17,611 nucleotides of DNA from JAAYZK01 sp964535025 (GCA_964535025.1 CAZHRW010000114.1:1-17611); one strand, 5' to 3'; shown: positions 6,160 through 14,968, counted from the stretch's first letter. The notes: generated by a model from the letters alone, not told the origin. Program-made: numbers and translations.

Positions 6160-7707
6160 GTGAGCGAGCATACGGACGTACCCGTCTGGCAGTACCGACA
6201 ACTGGATTTCAGGGCGCAGGTGACCGGCAAGCACCCGGTGACGGTGGATTTCGCCGCCGCGTTCGACGGCCCCGGAGGCGAGCGGCTGGTCCTGCCGGGG
6301 TTCTGGGACGGCGGCGACCGCTGGTGTCTCCGCTTTACGCCCACCGCCGAGGGGCCGTGGCGATGGAGCACCCGGTGCGGCGATATCCCCGAACTGGACG
6401 GGCAGGAAGGCGTCGTCCACGCGGGGCCGCCCGAAGGCGATTCGCCCCTCTACCGCCGCGGCGGCTTTCTCAAGGCCAGTGAGAACAGGCGGCACCTCAC
6501 CTATACCGACGGGACGCCGTTCCTCTGGCTCGGCGACACCCTGTGGTACGCGCCCACGGAGGATTTCGGCACCGACACGCCGGCCGGCGAAGAGCAATCC
6601 ATGTTCCACGCCGTGCTGGCCAAACGGAAGCAGCAGGGGTTCACCGTCTTCCAGATGGGTTTCCTGGGTCCCACCAACGAACTCGGCATCGACTGGCTGA
6701 CGCCCGAATCCTGGACCGATGAACACATGGCCGCCTGGCGACGTGCCGACACGGCCTTCCGGGACGCGGCCGAGGCGGGCATCGTCTGCGTCTTCACGTG
6801 CAAATGGCATGAACAGTTTCACCAGACGCCGCTGGAGCGGCTGGTTCAGCTCTGGCGGTACATGGTCGCCCGCTATGCCGCCCTGCCGGTCGTGTTCATG
6901 GTCAGCGGGGAATACAACGCCTTCTTCAAATCGCCCTCCACGGTCGACAAGGTCAGGGCCCTGGGTCCGTACATCGCCTCGCTGGACCCCTACAAACGCG
7001 CCCTGAGCGCGCACTCCTGGGCATACCCGTTCGATCGGCGGGAGATCTGGGACGATCCGTGGTGCGACTTCCTCATGCTCCAGGGCGGCCATTCCGAGCC
7101 GCTCACCCCCTTCGCGTACCTCGAGCCGTACCTGAGGCACAACCGCAAGCCCGTGCTGGAATCGGAGCTGCTCTACGAGGGGATCCGGGACGTGGTCACC
7201 ACGGACGACACCCGACGCGGTGCGTACACGGCCGTTTTCAACGGGTCGTTCGGGTTCACGTACGGCTCGCACGGCCTGTGGAACGCGCGGCCGACGCCGC
7301 AGGATGACCCCACGTGGGGCAAAGGCGTTCACTGGACCGATGCGATGAATCGCCCGGGCGGCGATCAGATGGCCATCATGAAGCACCTGCTCGAATCCGT
7401 CGACTGGTGGACACTGGAGCCGCGGCCGCAGGCGGTGGAGGCGTTGGGCGGCAAGCAGGTGCACACGCTGGCCCGCCAGAAGAGGCTCTTCGTGGTCTAC
7501 ATCGAGGCGGGCGTGGATCCCGCCAAGCCCCTGAGACTGTGGACGGAAGACCGGATCCACGGCTCGCAGGCCGAGTGGTTCAACCCCCGCACCGGCGAGC
7601 GGACGGCGGTACCCGGCCGCCTGGAGATCAAGTGGATGTATCATCTGCTGCCGGATCGGCCCGATGCCAACGATTGGGTGCTGATCGTGCGGACGCAGGA
7701 CGAGTAG
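6160..7707 (+). CDS. Apiosidase-like glycoside hydrolase (DUF5060/DUF4038, GH140-type)
   Basis: This 515-residue protein has the order seen in DUF4038 proteins: an N-terminal beta domain (about 8-90, with FTPTAEGPWRW typical of DUF5060), then a TIM-barrel-like domain beginning FLKASENRRHLTYTDGTPF (103-121) and WLGDTLW (123-129), then a C-terminal beta domain from about 425. Candidate acid residues are Glu251 in MVSGEYNAF and Glu336 in PVLESELLYE, at the positions where GH140 enzymes carry acidic active-site residues. The family includes apiosidases acting on rhamnogalacturonan II, but many members are uncharacterised, so the real substrate may differ. There is no signal peptide at this start. 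GTG at 6160 follows AAGGGG by eight bases. The sulfatase starts 13 bases after the stop, so they form an operon. Confidence 0.85.
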   Translation: MSEHTDVPVWQYRQLDFRAQVTGKHPVTVDFAAAFDGPGGERLVLPGFWDGGDRWCLRFTPTAEGPWRWSTRCGDIPELDGQEGVVHAGPPEGDSPLYRRGGFLKASENRRHLTYTDGTPFLWLGDTLWYAPTEDFGTDTPAGEEQSMFHAVLAKRKQQGFTVFQMGFLGPTNELGIDWLTPESWTDEHMAAWRRADTAFRDAAEAGIVCVFTCKWHEQFHQTPLERLVQLWRYMVARYAALPVVFMVSGEYNAFFKSPSTVDKVRALGPYIASLDPYKRALSAHSWAYPFDRREIWDDPWCDFLMLQGGHSEPLTPFAYLEPYLRHNRKPVLESELLYEGIRDVVTTDDTRRGAYTAVFNGSFGFTYGSHGLWNARPTPQDDPTWGKGVHWTDAMNRPGGDQMAIMKHLLESVDWWTLEPRPQAVEALGGKQVHTLARQKRLFVVYIEAGVDPAKPLRLWTEDRIHGSQAEWFNPRTGERTAVPGRLEIKWMYHLLPDRPDANDWVLIVRTQDE

Positions 7708-7720
7708 ACAGGAGCAGTCG

Positions 7721-9094
7721 ATGGCCACAAGGCCCAACCTCATCGTCATCATGACCGATCAGCAGAACTTCAGGATGCTCTCCTGCGCCGGCAACCCCCA
7801 TCTGAAGACCCCCAACCTGGATCGCCTGGCGGCCCGCGGCGTGCGGTTGGAGAATACGTACTGCACCCATCCGTTGTGCGTGCCGTCCAGGTTTTCACTG
7901 TTCACCGGGCGGATGCCGTCGGAGATAAATCAGTTCGATAACGATCAGACCGAGGGGAAAACCCCCGAGGCCATCGTGAAACAGGGCCTCGGCCACCTGG
8001 TGAAGCAAGCGGGCTACAGAGCCTTCTACGGCGGCAAGATGCATTTCCCGGGCTACTGGTCGCCCAACCTCGGCTTCGAGCATTACTGCAATGACGACCG
8101 CGACGGCCTGGCGGCCGCGGCGGCGGACAAACTGCGCGAGCTGAAGGCAGGATCCGACCCGTTCCTGCTGGTGGCCTCCTTCATCAATCCCCACGATGTC
8201 TGCTACATGGCGGTCAACGACTTCATGGAGGACACCCCGCAAAGCCGCAGGATGAAGGAGAACATCGCCTACGCCAGCGCCCAGGAACCGCTGCGGGAAG
8301 CCATGCGACTGCCGGACGGCATGGATGAAGATGCGTTTTATGCCACGGTCTGTCCGCCGCTGCCGGACAACCATGAGGTCCAACCGGACGGCCCGGAAGC
8401 CAAACGGCCCACCGGCCACCGGGCGAAGGTGGCCCGGACCTGGGACGAACGGCGGTGGCGTCTGCACCGCTGGGCCTACTGCCGTCTGGCCGAGCGGGTG
8501 GACCGGCAGATCGGGCGGGTGCTGGACGCGGTGGACCAGACCGGCCTGGCCGATGATACGGTCATCATCTTCACCAGCGACCACGGAGAAAACGACGCCT
8601 CGCACAAGCTGGAGCAGAAGACCGAGTTCTACGACGAATCGGCCCGTGTGCCGCTGATCCTCTCCGACCCGCGGAGCACGGCCAAGGGCACGGTTTCGGC
8701 CGCGATGGTGAGCAACGGACTGGACCTGGTGCCCACGGTATGCGACTACGCCGGGGTCTCGGCGCCCGACGACCTGCGGGGTCTGAGCTTGAAGCCGCTG
8801 GTCCGGGGCAAGGCGGCGACACTGCCGCGATCCTTCGTCCCGGTGGAGAACGCGGCCGGCCGAATGATCGTCTCGGCCCGCTACAAGTATGCGGAATACG
8901 ACTTCGGTGCCAACGCCGTGCAACTGAACGACCGGGCCGACGACCCGGGCGAGATGCGCAACGCCGCCGGGGACCCGGACAAGCGGGCCGTCGTGGACGA
9001 CCACCGCCGGATGCTGACCGCATGGTTCGGCGCGGCCGACCACTGGCCCGGCGAAGCGGGGTTCGGCCGGACGGAACGGTCCGTGGCGCACTGA
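7721..9094 (+). CDS. Type I (formylglycine) sulfatase, DQ-type metal site
   Basis: This 457-residue alkaline-phosphatase-superfamily sulfatase would cleave a sulfate ester. The maturation motif is CVPSR (53-57), in which Cys53 becomes formylglycine; TGR follows at 62-64. Other expected residues are Asp13 in MTDQQ, Lys106 and His108 in GGKMHF, His158 in NPHDV, and Asp287-His288 in TSDHGEN. The second metal position near the N-terminus is Gln14 rather than the Asp of classical arylsulfatases. DQ occurs in the choline-sulfatase and phosphonate-monoester-hydrolase branch. There is no signal peptide, so it probably acts in the cytosol. The ATG at 7721 has AGGAG at 7710-7714, six bases upstream. 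It follows the apiosidase-like gene by 13 bases, which suggests both work on one glycan. The exact substrate is unknown, and a phosphonate or phosphodiester activity is possible. Confidence 0.93.
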   Translation: MATRPNLIVIMTDQQNFRMLSCAGNPHLKTPNLDRLAARGVRLENTYCTHPLCVPSRFSLFTGRMPSEINQFDNDQTEGKTPEAIVKQGLGHLVKQAGYRAFYGGKMHFPGYWSPNLGFEHYCNDDRDGLAAAAADKLRELKAGSDPFLLVASFINPHDVCYMAVNDFMEDTPQSRRMKENIAYASAQEPLREAMRLPDGMDEDAFYATVCPPLPDNHEVQPDGPEAKRPTGHRAKVARTWDERRWRLHRWAYCRLAERVDRQIGRVLDAVDQTGLADDTVIIFTSDHGENDASHKLEQKTEFYDESARVPLILSDPRSTAKGTVSAAMVSNGLDLVPTVCDYAGVSAPDDLRGLSLKPLVRGKAATLPRSFVPVENAAGRMIVSARYKYAEYDFGANAVQLNDRADDPGEMRNAAGDPDKRAVVDDHRRMLTAWFGAADHWPGEAGFGRTERSVAH

Positions 9095-9199
9095 TCGTCC
9101 TCGCGTGTGAGCGCCGCGCCGCAACGTCAACACCATTCACGCCTTGTTCGCTTGCCCGCTGACAGGCGTTGTATTCGCAAGAGCCTGACGAAGAAAGGC

Positions 9200-9228
9200 T
9201 TGCTGTCTACATGTGGAAATCCCAGAAT
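9200..9228 (+). promoter_or_regulatory. Weak candidate promoter for the GH2 gene
   Basis: TTGCTG (9200-9205) and CAGAAT (9223-9228) are 17 bases apart, with three and four of six consensus matches. The position, about 70 bases before the ATG, is sensible. It overlaps a bulged stem-loop (GCAAG...CTTGC, 9177-9203), which could instead mark the end of the upstream operon. Confidence 0.25.
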
Positions 9229-9298
9229 GCGGGCCGGCCATTGGGCAACGGGGCGTGCGGGGAGGCGCCCCATGGTCTCCCGACAAAAGGAACGCCGC

Positions 9299-11023
9299 AT
9301 GTTGATACGCACCTTCGCCGAGCACGATGTTCGTCCTGTTGAATCGCTGTGCGGGCTGTGGGACTTCGTCACCGCCGACGACCGGCGCGACAGGCGCAAG
9401 CGCAAAGCACTGCCCCGCCGCTACACCCGCTCGATCCACGTGCCCTCGGCGTGGGAGACGATTCCCGATCTGGTCAACTACCGCGGCAAGGCCTGGCTGC
9501 GGACCCGCCTCGAAGGCGCCGAGGGCGCGGCGGTGCGGCTGGTGTTCGGGGGCGTCTCGCATACCGGCACCGTCTACGTCGACGGCAAGCGCATCGGCGG
9601 GCACTACGACGCGTTCACGCCCTGGGAGGTCCTCGTCACCGGGCTCGACGACGGCGAACACGAACTCGTCGTCGAGGTCGACAACAGCTTCGGCCCGCAC
9701 TCGTCGCTGCACATCCCCAACGACTATTACACCTACGGCGGCATCACCCGCCCGGCGGAGCTGCAGCTCGTCGGCGAGGTCTTCATCGACCGCCTGCGCG
9801 CCACGCCCCGCCGCCGGCGTGACGGCCGATGGGACCTGGCCGTCTCCGTGCGGCTGCGGAACTGGTCGCGGACGACCCTCCGCCGCAAGGCGGTGATCCT
9901 GCTGGACGACCACGCGATCGCGCTGCCCAACGCCCAGATCAAGGGCAGCGCGACCCGCGAGTTCAGCGGTGTCATCGAGGGCCTCGACGTCGAACCGTGG
10001 ACGGCCGCGACGCCGCAATTGTACGACCTGACCGCGGTGCTCTTCGACGGCGACGTGATCGTCGACGACAAGGTCGATCGCGTCGGGTTCCGCGAGATCC
10101 AGGTGCGCGGCAAGAAGCTGCTGCTCAACGGCGAGTCGATCCGCCTGCGGGGCTACAACCGCCACGAGGACCACGGCCAGTTCGGCTGCGCGCTGCCGCA
10201 GGCGCTGCAGGTGGCCGACCTGCACATGCTCGGCGATCTCGGCTGCAACTTCATCCGCACCAGCCACTACCCCAACGATCAGCGGTTCCTCGACCTGTGC
10301 GATGAGCTGGGGTTCTACGTCTGGGCCGAGTCGCACGCGCGCCAGACGCCGTTCGACCCGCCCAACTTCCTCCAGCAGATCAGCCGCAGCACCGCCGAGA
10401 TGCTCGACTGGCACCACAACCACCCGAGCATCATCCTGTGGGGCCTGCTCAACGAGTGCGAGTCGGACACGAAACGCGGGCGCAAGGTGTACAAGCACCT
10501 GATCGACCTGATCCGCAAGACCGACGGCTCCCGCCCCGTCACCGCCGCCAGCAACCGGCGGCAGCGAGACCTCTGCCTCGACCTGGTCGACATCGTCAGT
10601 TGGAACCTCTACAGCGCGTGGTACGGCGGCCGTCCCGACAACATCGAGCCGGACCTGAAGCGGCTGCTCAAGTGGCTGCACGCGCCGGGCAATGCCTCGG
10701 GCGGCCGCGGCAAGCCGGTCATCCTGTCGGAGTTCGGCGCCGGGGCCATCCCCGGCTGCCACAACATGCAGCGCAGCAAATGGACCGAGGACTACCAGGC
10801 CGAGGCGCTCGAGGCGCTGCTGGAGGTGTACCTCAACCACCCGGACCTCGTCGGCGCGGCGATCTGGCAGTTCAACGATTGCCGCGTAACCGACAGCCAC
10901 GCCATCGGGCGGCCGCGCACGCATAACAACAAGGGCACCGTCGACGAGTATCGCAAGCCGAAGCTGGCCTACCAGACCGTCAAGGCCCAGATGCACAAGG
11001 CCGCGAAGAAGTGGGGAACGTAG
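9299..11023 (+). CDS. GH2 glycoside hydrolase, probable beta-glucuronidase
   Basis: This 574-residue protein shows the GH2 order: a sugar-binding beta domain (about 10-160, with VPSAWE and LVFGGVSHTGTVYVDG), an immunoglobulin-like domain (about 165-268) and a TIM barrel (about 270-570). The acid/base is Glu386 in LLNECESD and the nucleophile is Glu478 in ILSEFGAGA. Near the C-terminus Asn543-x-Lys545 in HNNKGT lines up with the NxK motif that binds the sugar carboxylate in E. coli beta-glucuronidase, and YRKPK follows as in that enzyme. This favours glucuronide or other uronide substrates over galactosides. Length is close to the usual 600. ATG at 9299 has AAGGA seven bases upstream (9287-9291). 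The open frame runs back to 9107, but that part lacks GH2 character. There is no signal peptide. It lies 204 bases after the sulfatase, so it may have its own promoter. Confidence 0.9.
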   Translation: MLIRTFAEHDVRPVESLCGLWDFVTADDRRDRRKRKALPRRYTRSIHVPSAWETIPDLVNYRGKAWLRTRLEGAEGAAVRLVFGGVSHTGTVYVDGKRIGGHYDAFTPWEVLVTGLDDGEHELVVEVDNSFGPHSSLHIPNDYYTYGGITRPAELQLVGEVFIDRLRATPRRRRDGRWDLAVSVRLRNWSRTTLRRKAVILLDDHAIALPNAQIKGSATREFSGVIEGLDVEPWTAATPQLYDLTAVLFDGDVIVDDKVDRVGFREIQVRGKKLLLNGESIRLRGYNRHEDHGQFGCALPQALQVADLHMLGDLGCNFIRTSHYPNDQRFLDLCDELGFYVWAESHARQTPFDPPNFLQQISRSTAEMLDWHHNHPSIILWGLLNECESDTKRGRKVYKHLIDLIRKTDGSRPVTAASNRRQRDLCLDLVDIVSWNLYSAWYGGRPDNIEPDLKRLLKWLHAPGNASGGRGKPVILSEFGAGAIPGCHNMQRSKWTEDYQAEALEALLEVYLNHPDLVGAAIWQFNDCRVTDSHAIGRPRTHNNKGTVDEYRKPKLAYQTVKAQMHKAAKKWGT

Positions 11024-11144
11024 GCGCTCGCCGGGTGATGCGCTGTCAGCCGCGGACCCGTTGGCCGGCCCGCACCGACCCAGCGTCTGCCGTTCACCCA
11101 TCGCAGCACCTGTGTCAAGGCCAGGCCGTCCCTGGAAAAACGAG

Positions 11145-11172
11145 TTGACAGCCTCGCCGCCCCGCCTACCAT
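11145..11172 (+). promoter_or_regulatory. Sigma-70-type promoter for the SHOCT-protein gene
   Basis: A perfect TTGACA (11145-11150) is followed after 16 bases by TACCAT (11167-11172), four of six matches. Transcription would start near 11179, about 80 bases before the ATG at 11261. The preceding 120 bases after the GH2 stop show no convincing terminator. Confidence 0.6.
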
Positions 11173-11260
11173 AGGCCGTGACGTCCAGTCGCTTGGCAAG
11201 TCGATCGGGCTGCACACAGGTCACCTGTTCCGGTACTCAGGGTACGGAAGGAGAACGCAG

Positions 11261-11800
11261 ATGAACGACGCATCGGGTAACGACGGACTGCAGAACGGGC
11301 ACCGATTCGGTGCCGGGGACATTGTGGTGTATGTCGGGGCGGGCATCTCGCTGCTGTTCGTGGCCCTGCTGTTGATCAAGGTGGGCACCGACGGCATCAA
11401 CCGGCTGCTGCTGATTCCCTCGCTGGCGATCCTGATGGCCCTGGCCGTGTTCGCGGCGGTCGGGCAGATCCTCAGCCTGACCCACAACCGCTGGCTGATG
11501 GTTCCCTACGGCTTCGCGGCGCTGATCGGGGTGCTGCAGGTGGGCAATGTCTCGACGCTCGTCCAGACCTCGCAGGCCCTGGCGCCGGGGGCCGATTTCT
11601 TCATCCTGCTGGGCGCGGCGGCCTGCGCGGCCGGGGCGTGGATGGCCCAGAAGGAGATCGGCGTGCTGGCGGTGGCCCGGGGGGCCTCGGGCGGCAACAC
11701 CGAGGAGCAACTGCGCAAGCTCAAGGAAATGATGGACAACGGCCTGATCACCGAAGACGACTACAACCGCAAGCGCCAGGACCTGATCGCCAAACTGTAA
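11261..11800 (+). CDS. Small four-helix membrane protein with C-terminal SHOCT domain
   Basis: This 179-residue protein has four hydrophobic segments near 21-40, 49-72, 79-98 and 112-130. A short linker (GASGGNTEEQ) leads to a SHOCT-type tail at about 148-178, whose core reads LKEMMDNGLITEDDYNRK followed by RQDLIAKL. SHOCT is a short helical domain at protein ends, thought to mediate oligomer contacts. The family function of the membrane part is unknown. ATG at 11261 is backed by AAGGAG (11248-11253), seven bases upstream, and by a good promoter. The next gene begins 85 bases after the stop on the same strand and is also membrane-anchored, so a shared transcript is plausible. I do not recognise a specific gene name. 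Confidence 0.9.
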   Translation: MNDASGNDGLQNGHRFGAGDIVVYVGAGISLLFVALLLIKVGTDGINRLLLIPSLAILMALAVFAAVGQILSLTHNRWLMVPYGFAALIGVLQVGNVSTLVQTSQALAPGADFFILLGAAACAAGAWMAQKEIGVLAVARGASGGNTEEQLRKLKEMMDNGLITEDDYNRKRQDLIAKL

Positions 11801-11826
11801 ACACCGCCCGGCCGGATCGGCGGCGA

Positions 11827-11844
11827 CGCGCGGCCGGCCGCGCG
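11827..11844. repeat. Perfect 18-base GC palindrome between two genes
   Basis: CGCGCGGCCGGCCGCGCG is self-complementary throughout. It lies in the 85-base gap between the SHOCT gene and the anchored hypothetical gene. It could be an attenuating hairpin, a protein-binding site, or chance in such GC-rich DNA. Confidence 0.4.
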
Positions 11845-11885
11845 CTGCGGCGACCGTCGCAGGCCCTGTTCAGGAAGGATCGTCC

Positions 11886-13502
11886 ATGAAGCGTTCACGC
11901 ATTGTCATCCTGGCCGTCGTCGTCGCCGTCGTCGGGGCGATCGCCATCACCGCCGTCCTCGTCAGCGCCCTCGGCGGCGGCGGCGGCTCCCCGTTCGCCA
12001 GGCTCCTGCCGGCGGATACCATCGCCTACCTGTCGCTCGAAAACGTCGAGGAGATCAACGCCGCCCTCGAAGACACCGGCCTGATGGACAAGCTGGTCGA
12101 CGACGCCCCGCACGCCCCGGACGGGCGGGCGATGCTCGAGGCCTCCCGCGAGCTCCAGAAGAAAACCCGTGCCGTCCACATAAGTTTCCACGGGATGAGC
12201 GGCTCGCCCCACAGGCCGATGCCCAACCTCCTGATCGTCAACGAACTGTCCGAACCCGACGCGATCGAGGCGCTGCCCGACGTGCTGCGGGAGCGGCTGA
12301 GCAAGGACGGGTCCGCCGGCGACGTGACCCTCTATCGCCTCAACATCGACGACGAGCCGGAGACGGCCTACCTCGCCGGCCTCGACCACCGGCTGTTCAT
12401 CTCCACCGACCGCCAAACGCTGCGGACCGCCCTCGACGGCGCGCGGGGCGCCGTGAAGGATTCCCTGGCCGCCGCGCCCGAACACCGAAAGGTCATCAAG
12501 GCCCTGCCCAACGGGGACCTCAGGCTCTACGTCTCGGTCGGCGCCCTGCTGGACATGATCCGCCCCACGCTCAGCAATTGGGACCGCCGGGAGTTCGACG
12601 GCGTCACCGCGGCCATGGGCCTGCGCGAGGTCAGCGCCGGCGCCGCGACGCTCGCCCGCGACGGCGGCAGCCTGACCGTCGCGCTGAACGTGGATCCCGA
12701 CGCCGCCGTCTACGACCTGCTCACCCAGCGGCCCGCGAAGAAGGCCCTGGCCTCCGTCGCCCCCGCCGACGCGCTGTTCTTCGCCGCCTACAGCGTCTCC
12801 GACGGCCGCGAGGGGTGGACGGCCCTGGAAGAGCACATCGCCGAGGCGCTGACGGCCATCGGCGAGGCCCGCGACCGTGAGCGGTTCGAGGAAGGCCTTC
12901 GCGAGGTCGAAAATCGTCTCGGAGCCGCCCCCGACCAGATCGCGGCCCTGGTCGAGGAAATCGGCCTGTGCATCACCACCGAGGACGATGACCCCGTCGT
13001 GCTGGCCCGCGTCAACGACGTCGACCGCGCCGGCGAGATCGTCGAGAAGATGTGGGACGACAGTCCGATTCGCCGCGAGCAGCGCAACGGCGTGACCGTC
13101 CATATCGTCGACGACCGGTGGACCCGCGGCGCCTGGGCCTTCATCGACGACGTGCTGGTGCTGGCCGACGACGTCGACCTGGTCGAGCTCGTCCTTAACG
13201 CCCACCACGACGGCGAAAGCCTGGCCGACGCGGACGCCTACCGGGACGTCCTCGCCCGCCTGCCCTCGTCCAATGTCGCTCTGGCCTACTGGAACGTCGA
13301 CCAGACCGTCACAACCGTCGGCGTGGACCGCACGGAACTGACCGGCGGCCTGCGCGAGTGGGTGGACGGCCTGGCGCTCGGGGCCGCACTGACCGCCGGC
13401 GGCGATATCGTCACCCTCCGCGTCGTGACCACCAAGGCCAAACCGCTGGCGGACATGATCCGAATCGCCGCCGAACAGGCCAACCTGTTCATGGGCTTCT
13501 GA
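11886..13502 (+). CDS. Membrane-anchored hypothetical protein (DUF3352-like)
   Basis: This 538-residue protein begins MKRSR and then has one hydrophobic segment (about 6-29), a glycine run (30-34) and a large soluble part. This is either a signal anchor or an uncleaved signal peptide with the bulk outside the cytosol. The mature region opens FARLLPADTIAYLSLENVEE (38-57), a pattern I associate with planctomycete DUF3352-type proteins, in which an LPADT-like phrase precedes repeated alpha/beta units. A second such phrase, VAPADALFFAAYSV, lies near 295-308, and LPSSNVALAYWNV near 459-471, so the fold may consist of repeats. There is no catalytic motif I recognise. ATG at 11886 follows GGAAGGA (11873-11879) by six bases. 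It is probably co-transcribed with the SHOCT gene. The family assignment is from memory of the pattern only. Confidence 0.88.
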   Translation: MKRSRIVILAVVVAVVGAIAITAVLVSALGGGGGSPFARLLPADTIAYLSLENVEEINAALEDTGLMDKLVDDAPHAPDGRAMLEASRELQKKTRAVHISFHGMSGSPHRPMPNLLIVNELSEPDAIEALPDVLRERLSKDGSAGDVTLYRLNIDDEPETAYLAGLDHRLFISTDRQTLRTALDGARGAVKDSLAAAPEHRKVIKALPNGDLRLYVSVGALLDMIRPTLSNWDRREFDGVTAAMGLREVSAGAATLARDGGSLTVALNVDPDAAVYDLLTQRPAKKALASVAPADALFFAAYSVSDGREGWTALEEHIAEALTAIGEARDRERFEEGLREVENRLGAAPDQIAALVEEIGLCITTEDDDPVVLARVNDVDRAGEIVEKMWDDSPIRREQRNGVTVHIVDDRWTRGAWAFIDDVLVLADDVDLVELVLNAHHDGESLADADAYRDVLARLPSSNVALAYWNVDQTVTTVGVDRTELTGGLREWVDGLALGAALTAGGDIVTLRVVTTKAKPLADMIRIAAEQANLFMGF

Positions 13503-13519
13503 GCCCCGCGAATACCCAA

Positions 13520-13545
13520 GGGCCGCAGGCGGCGGCTTGCGGCCC
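13520..13545. terminator. Bidirectional stem-loop between convergent genes
   Basis: GGGCCGCAGG (13520-13529) pairs with CTTGCGGCCC (13536-13545) over ten bases, one of them G-U, around the loop CGGCGG. It fills most of the 44-base gap between the stops of the anchored protein (plus) and the second sulfatase (minus). There is no T-run on either side, but its placement fits a shared terminator. Confidence 0.55.
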
Positions 13546-13546
13546 C

Positions 13547-14968
13547 TCAGATGAACTTCGGCGTGTGCTCGCAGGGCTGGGCCGCCTTGATCTCGTAATC
13601 GGGGTCCGGCTCGGGGATGAGGGCCTCGACCTCCTGCTGCCAGGCGGCCAGCAGGCCGTGCAGACGGTTGACGATGTCGGGGCGGGCGTCGGCGAGGTTG
13701 TGCTGCTCGCTGACGTCGGTGTCGAGGTGGTACAGCTCGAGGCGGTCATCCTCGAAGAACCGGATCAGCTTCCACGGCCCGTCGACGACGGCCGCGGCGG
13801 GCGTGGAGCCCTGGTTGGAATAGTGCGGGTAGTGCCAGAAGATGCCCTCGCGCGCCAGGGTATCGCCGCCGCGCAGCAGGGGCAGCAGGCTCACGCCGTC
13901 GGCGTGTTGGTCGGGGATGAGCTCGGCGCCGGCGGCCTGGAGGAAGGTCGGGTACAGGTCCGGGCTGGTGACCGGGACGTGGCAGGTCGTCCGCGGGGCC
14001 ACCACGCCGGGCCAGCGGACGAGCTGGCAGACCCGCGTGCCGCCCTCGTACGTCCAGCCCTTGCCCTCGTTGAGCGGGTAGTTGCACGTCGGGGCGCCCT
14101 CGGCGGTCGACAGCCCCCCGTTGTCGGAGGTGAAGACCACCAAGGTATGATCGGCCAACCCCTGCTCGTCCAGCGCCGCCAGGACGCGGCCGACGTTCGT
14201 GTCGAGGTTCTCGATCATCGCCGCATACACCGGGTCGGACTGCACGATCCGCCGCTGCAGCCGCCAGTCCTTCTTGTTGAGGATCGGGAAGGCCTCGCCT
14301 TCGATCAGCGGGTCGATCCGGTCGAGCTTCATCGCGGCGGCCTTCGCGCGGTACTTCTCGATGAGCGGCTCGGGGGCCTCGATCGGCACGTGCGGCGCGT
14401 AGTGGGCCAGGGACAGGAAGAACGGCCTGTCGGCGTCCCGCCGGCGGATCAGGCCGATCGCCTCGTCGGTGATCCGGTCGGTGATGTACTCGCCATCGGG
14501 CCCGTCGGGGATCGTCGAGCTGCCATAGGGGCTGAAGTAGCCGCCGCTGGTCACGGCGACGTCGGCGCCGAGCGTCACGTCGAACCCGTGCCGGTCCGGC
14601 CAGTAGTCGCGGCCGCCGAGGTGCCACTTGCCGACGTGCCAGGTCTGGTAGCCCTCGCGGCCGAGGGCCGTGGCGATGGAGGTCTCCTCCAGCGGCAGAT
14701 GGTGCGTGTACGGCACATCGGCCAGGCGTCCGCCGCCGCGGCCGCCGATGAACTGCGTCACGCCGACCCGCGCGGGGTTCTTGCCCGTCATGATACTCGC
14801 CCGCGTCGGCGAGCAGACCGGGCACGAGGCGTACGCACGGTGGAAGAGCATCCCCTCGGCCGCCAGGCGGTCGAGCGTGGGCGTCTCGTAGAAACTGCTC
14901 CCGAAGCACGCCAGGTCGCGCGCCCCGAGGTCATCGCACAGGATCAGGAGGATATTCGGCTTGCCCAT
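13547..14968 (-). CDS. Type I (formylglycine) arylsulfatase-like sulfatase
   Basis: This 473-residue sulfatase has the classical site: DD at 12-13 in LILCDDLG, CSPTR at 52-56 (Cys52 becomes formylglycine), TGK at 61-63, GKWHLG at 113-118, His193 in YAPHVP, and Asp282-Asn283 in FTSDNGG. The segments GKGWTYEGGTRV (302-313) and RWPG are typical of the arylsulfatase A and GalNAc-6-sulfatase-like branch. It would remove sulfate esters from a carbohydrate. The start is ATG 14968, with AGGA eight bases upstream. An ATG three codons earlier (14977) is also possible. The open frame continues to 15133, but that part is Arg/Ser-rich and not a signal peptide. It is therefore probably cytosolic. It is divergent from the GH63-like gene, with about 200 bases between them. 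Sulfatase substrates cannot be predicted from these motifs. Confidence 0.93.
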   Translation of the reverse strand: MGKPNILLILCDDLGARDLACFGSSFYETPTLDRLAAEGMLFHRAYASCPVCSPTRASIMTGKNPARVGVTQFIGGRGGGRLADVPYTHHLPLEETSIATALGREGYQTWHVGKWHLGGRDYWPDRHGFDVTLGADVAVTSGGYFSPYGSSTIPDGPDGEYITDRITDEAIGLIRRRDADRPFFLSLAHYAPHVPIEAPEPLIEKYRAKAAAMKLDRIDPLIEGEAFPILNKKDWRLQRRIVQSDPVYAAMIENLDTNVGRVLAALDEQGLADHTLVVFTSDNGGLSTAEGAPTCNYPLNEGKGWTYEGGTRVCQLVRWPGVVAPRTTCHVPVTSPDLYPTFLQAAGAELIPDQHADGVSLLPLLRGGDTLAREGIFWHYPHYSNQGSTPAAAVVDGPWKLIRFFEDDRLELYHLDTDVSEQHNLADARPDIVNRLHGLLAAWQQEVEALIPEPDPDYEIKAAQPCEHTPKFI

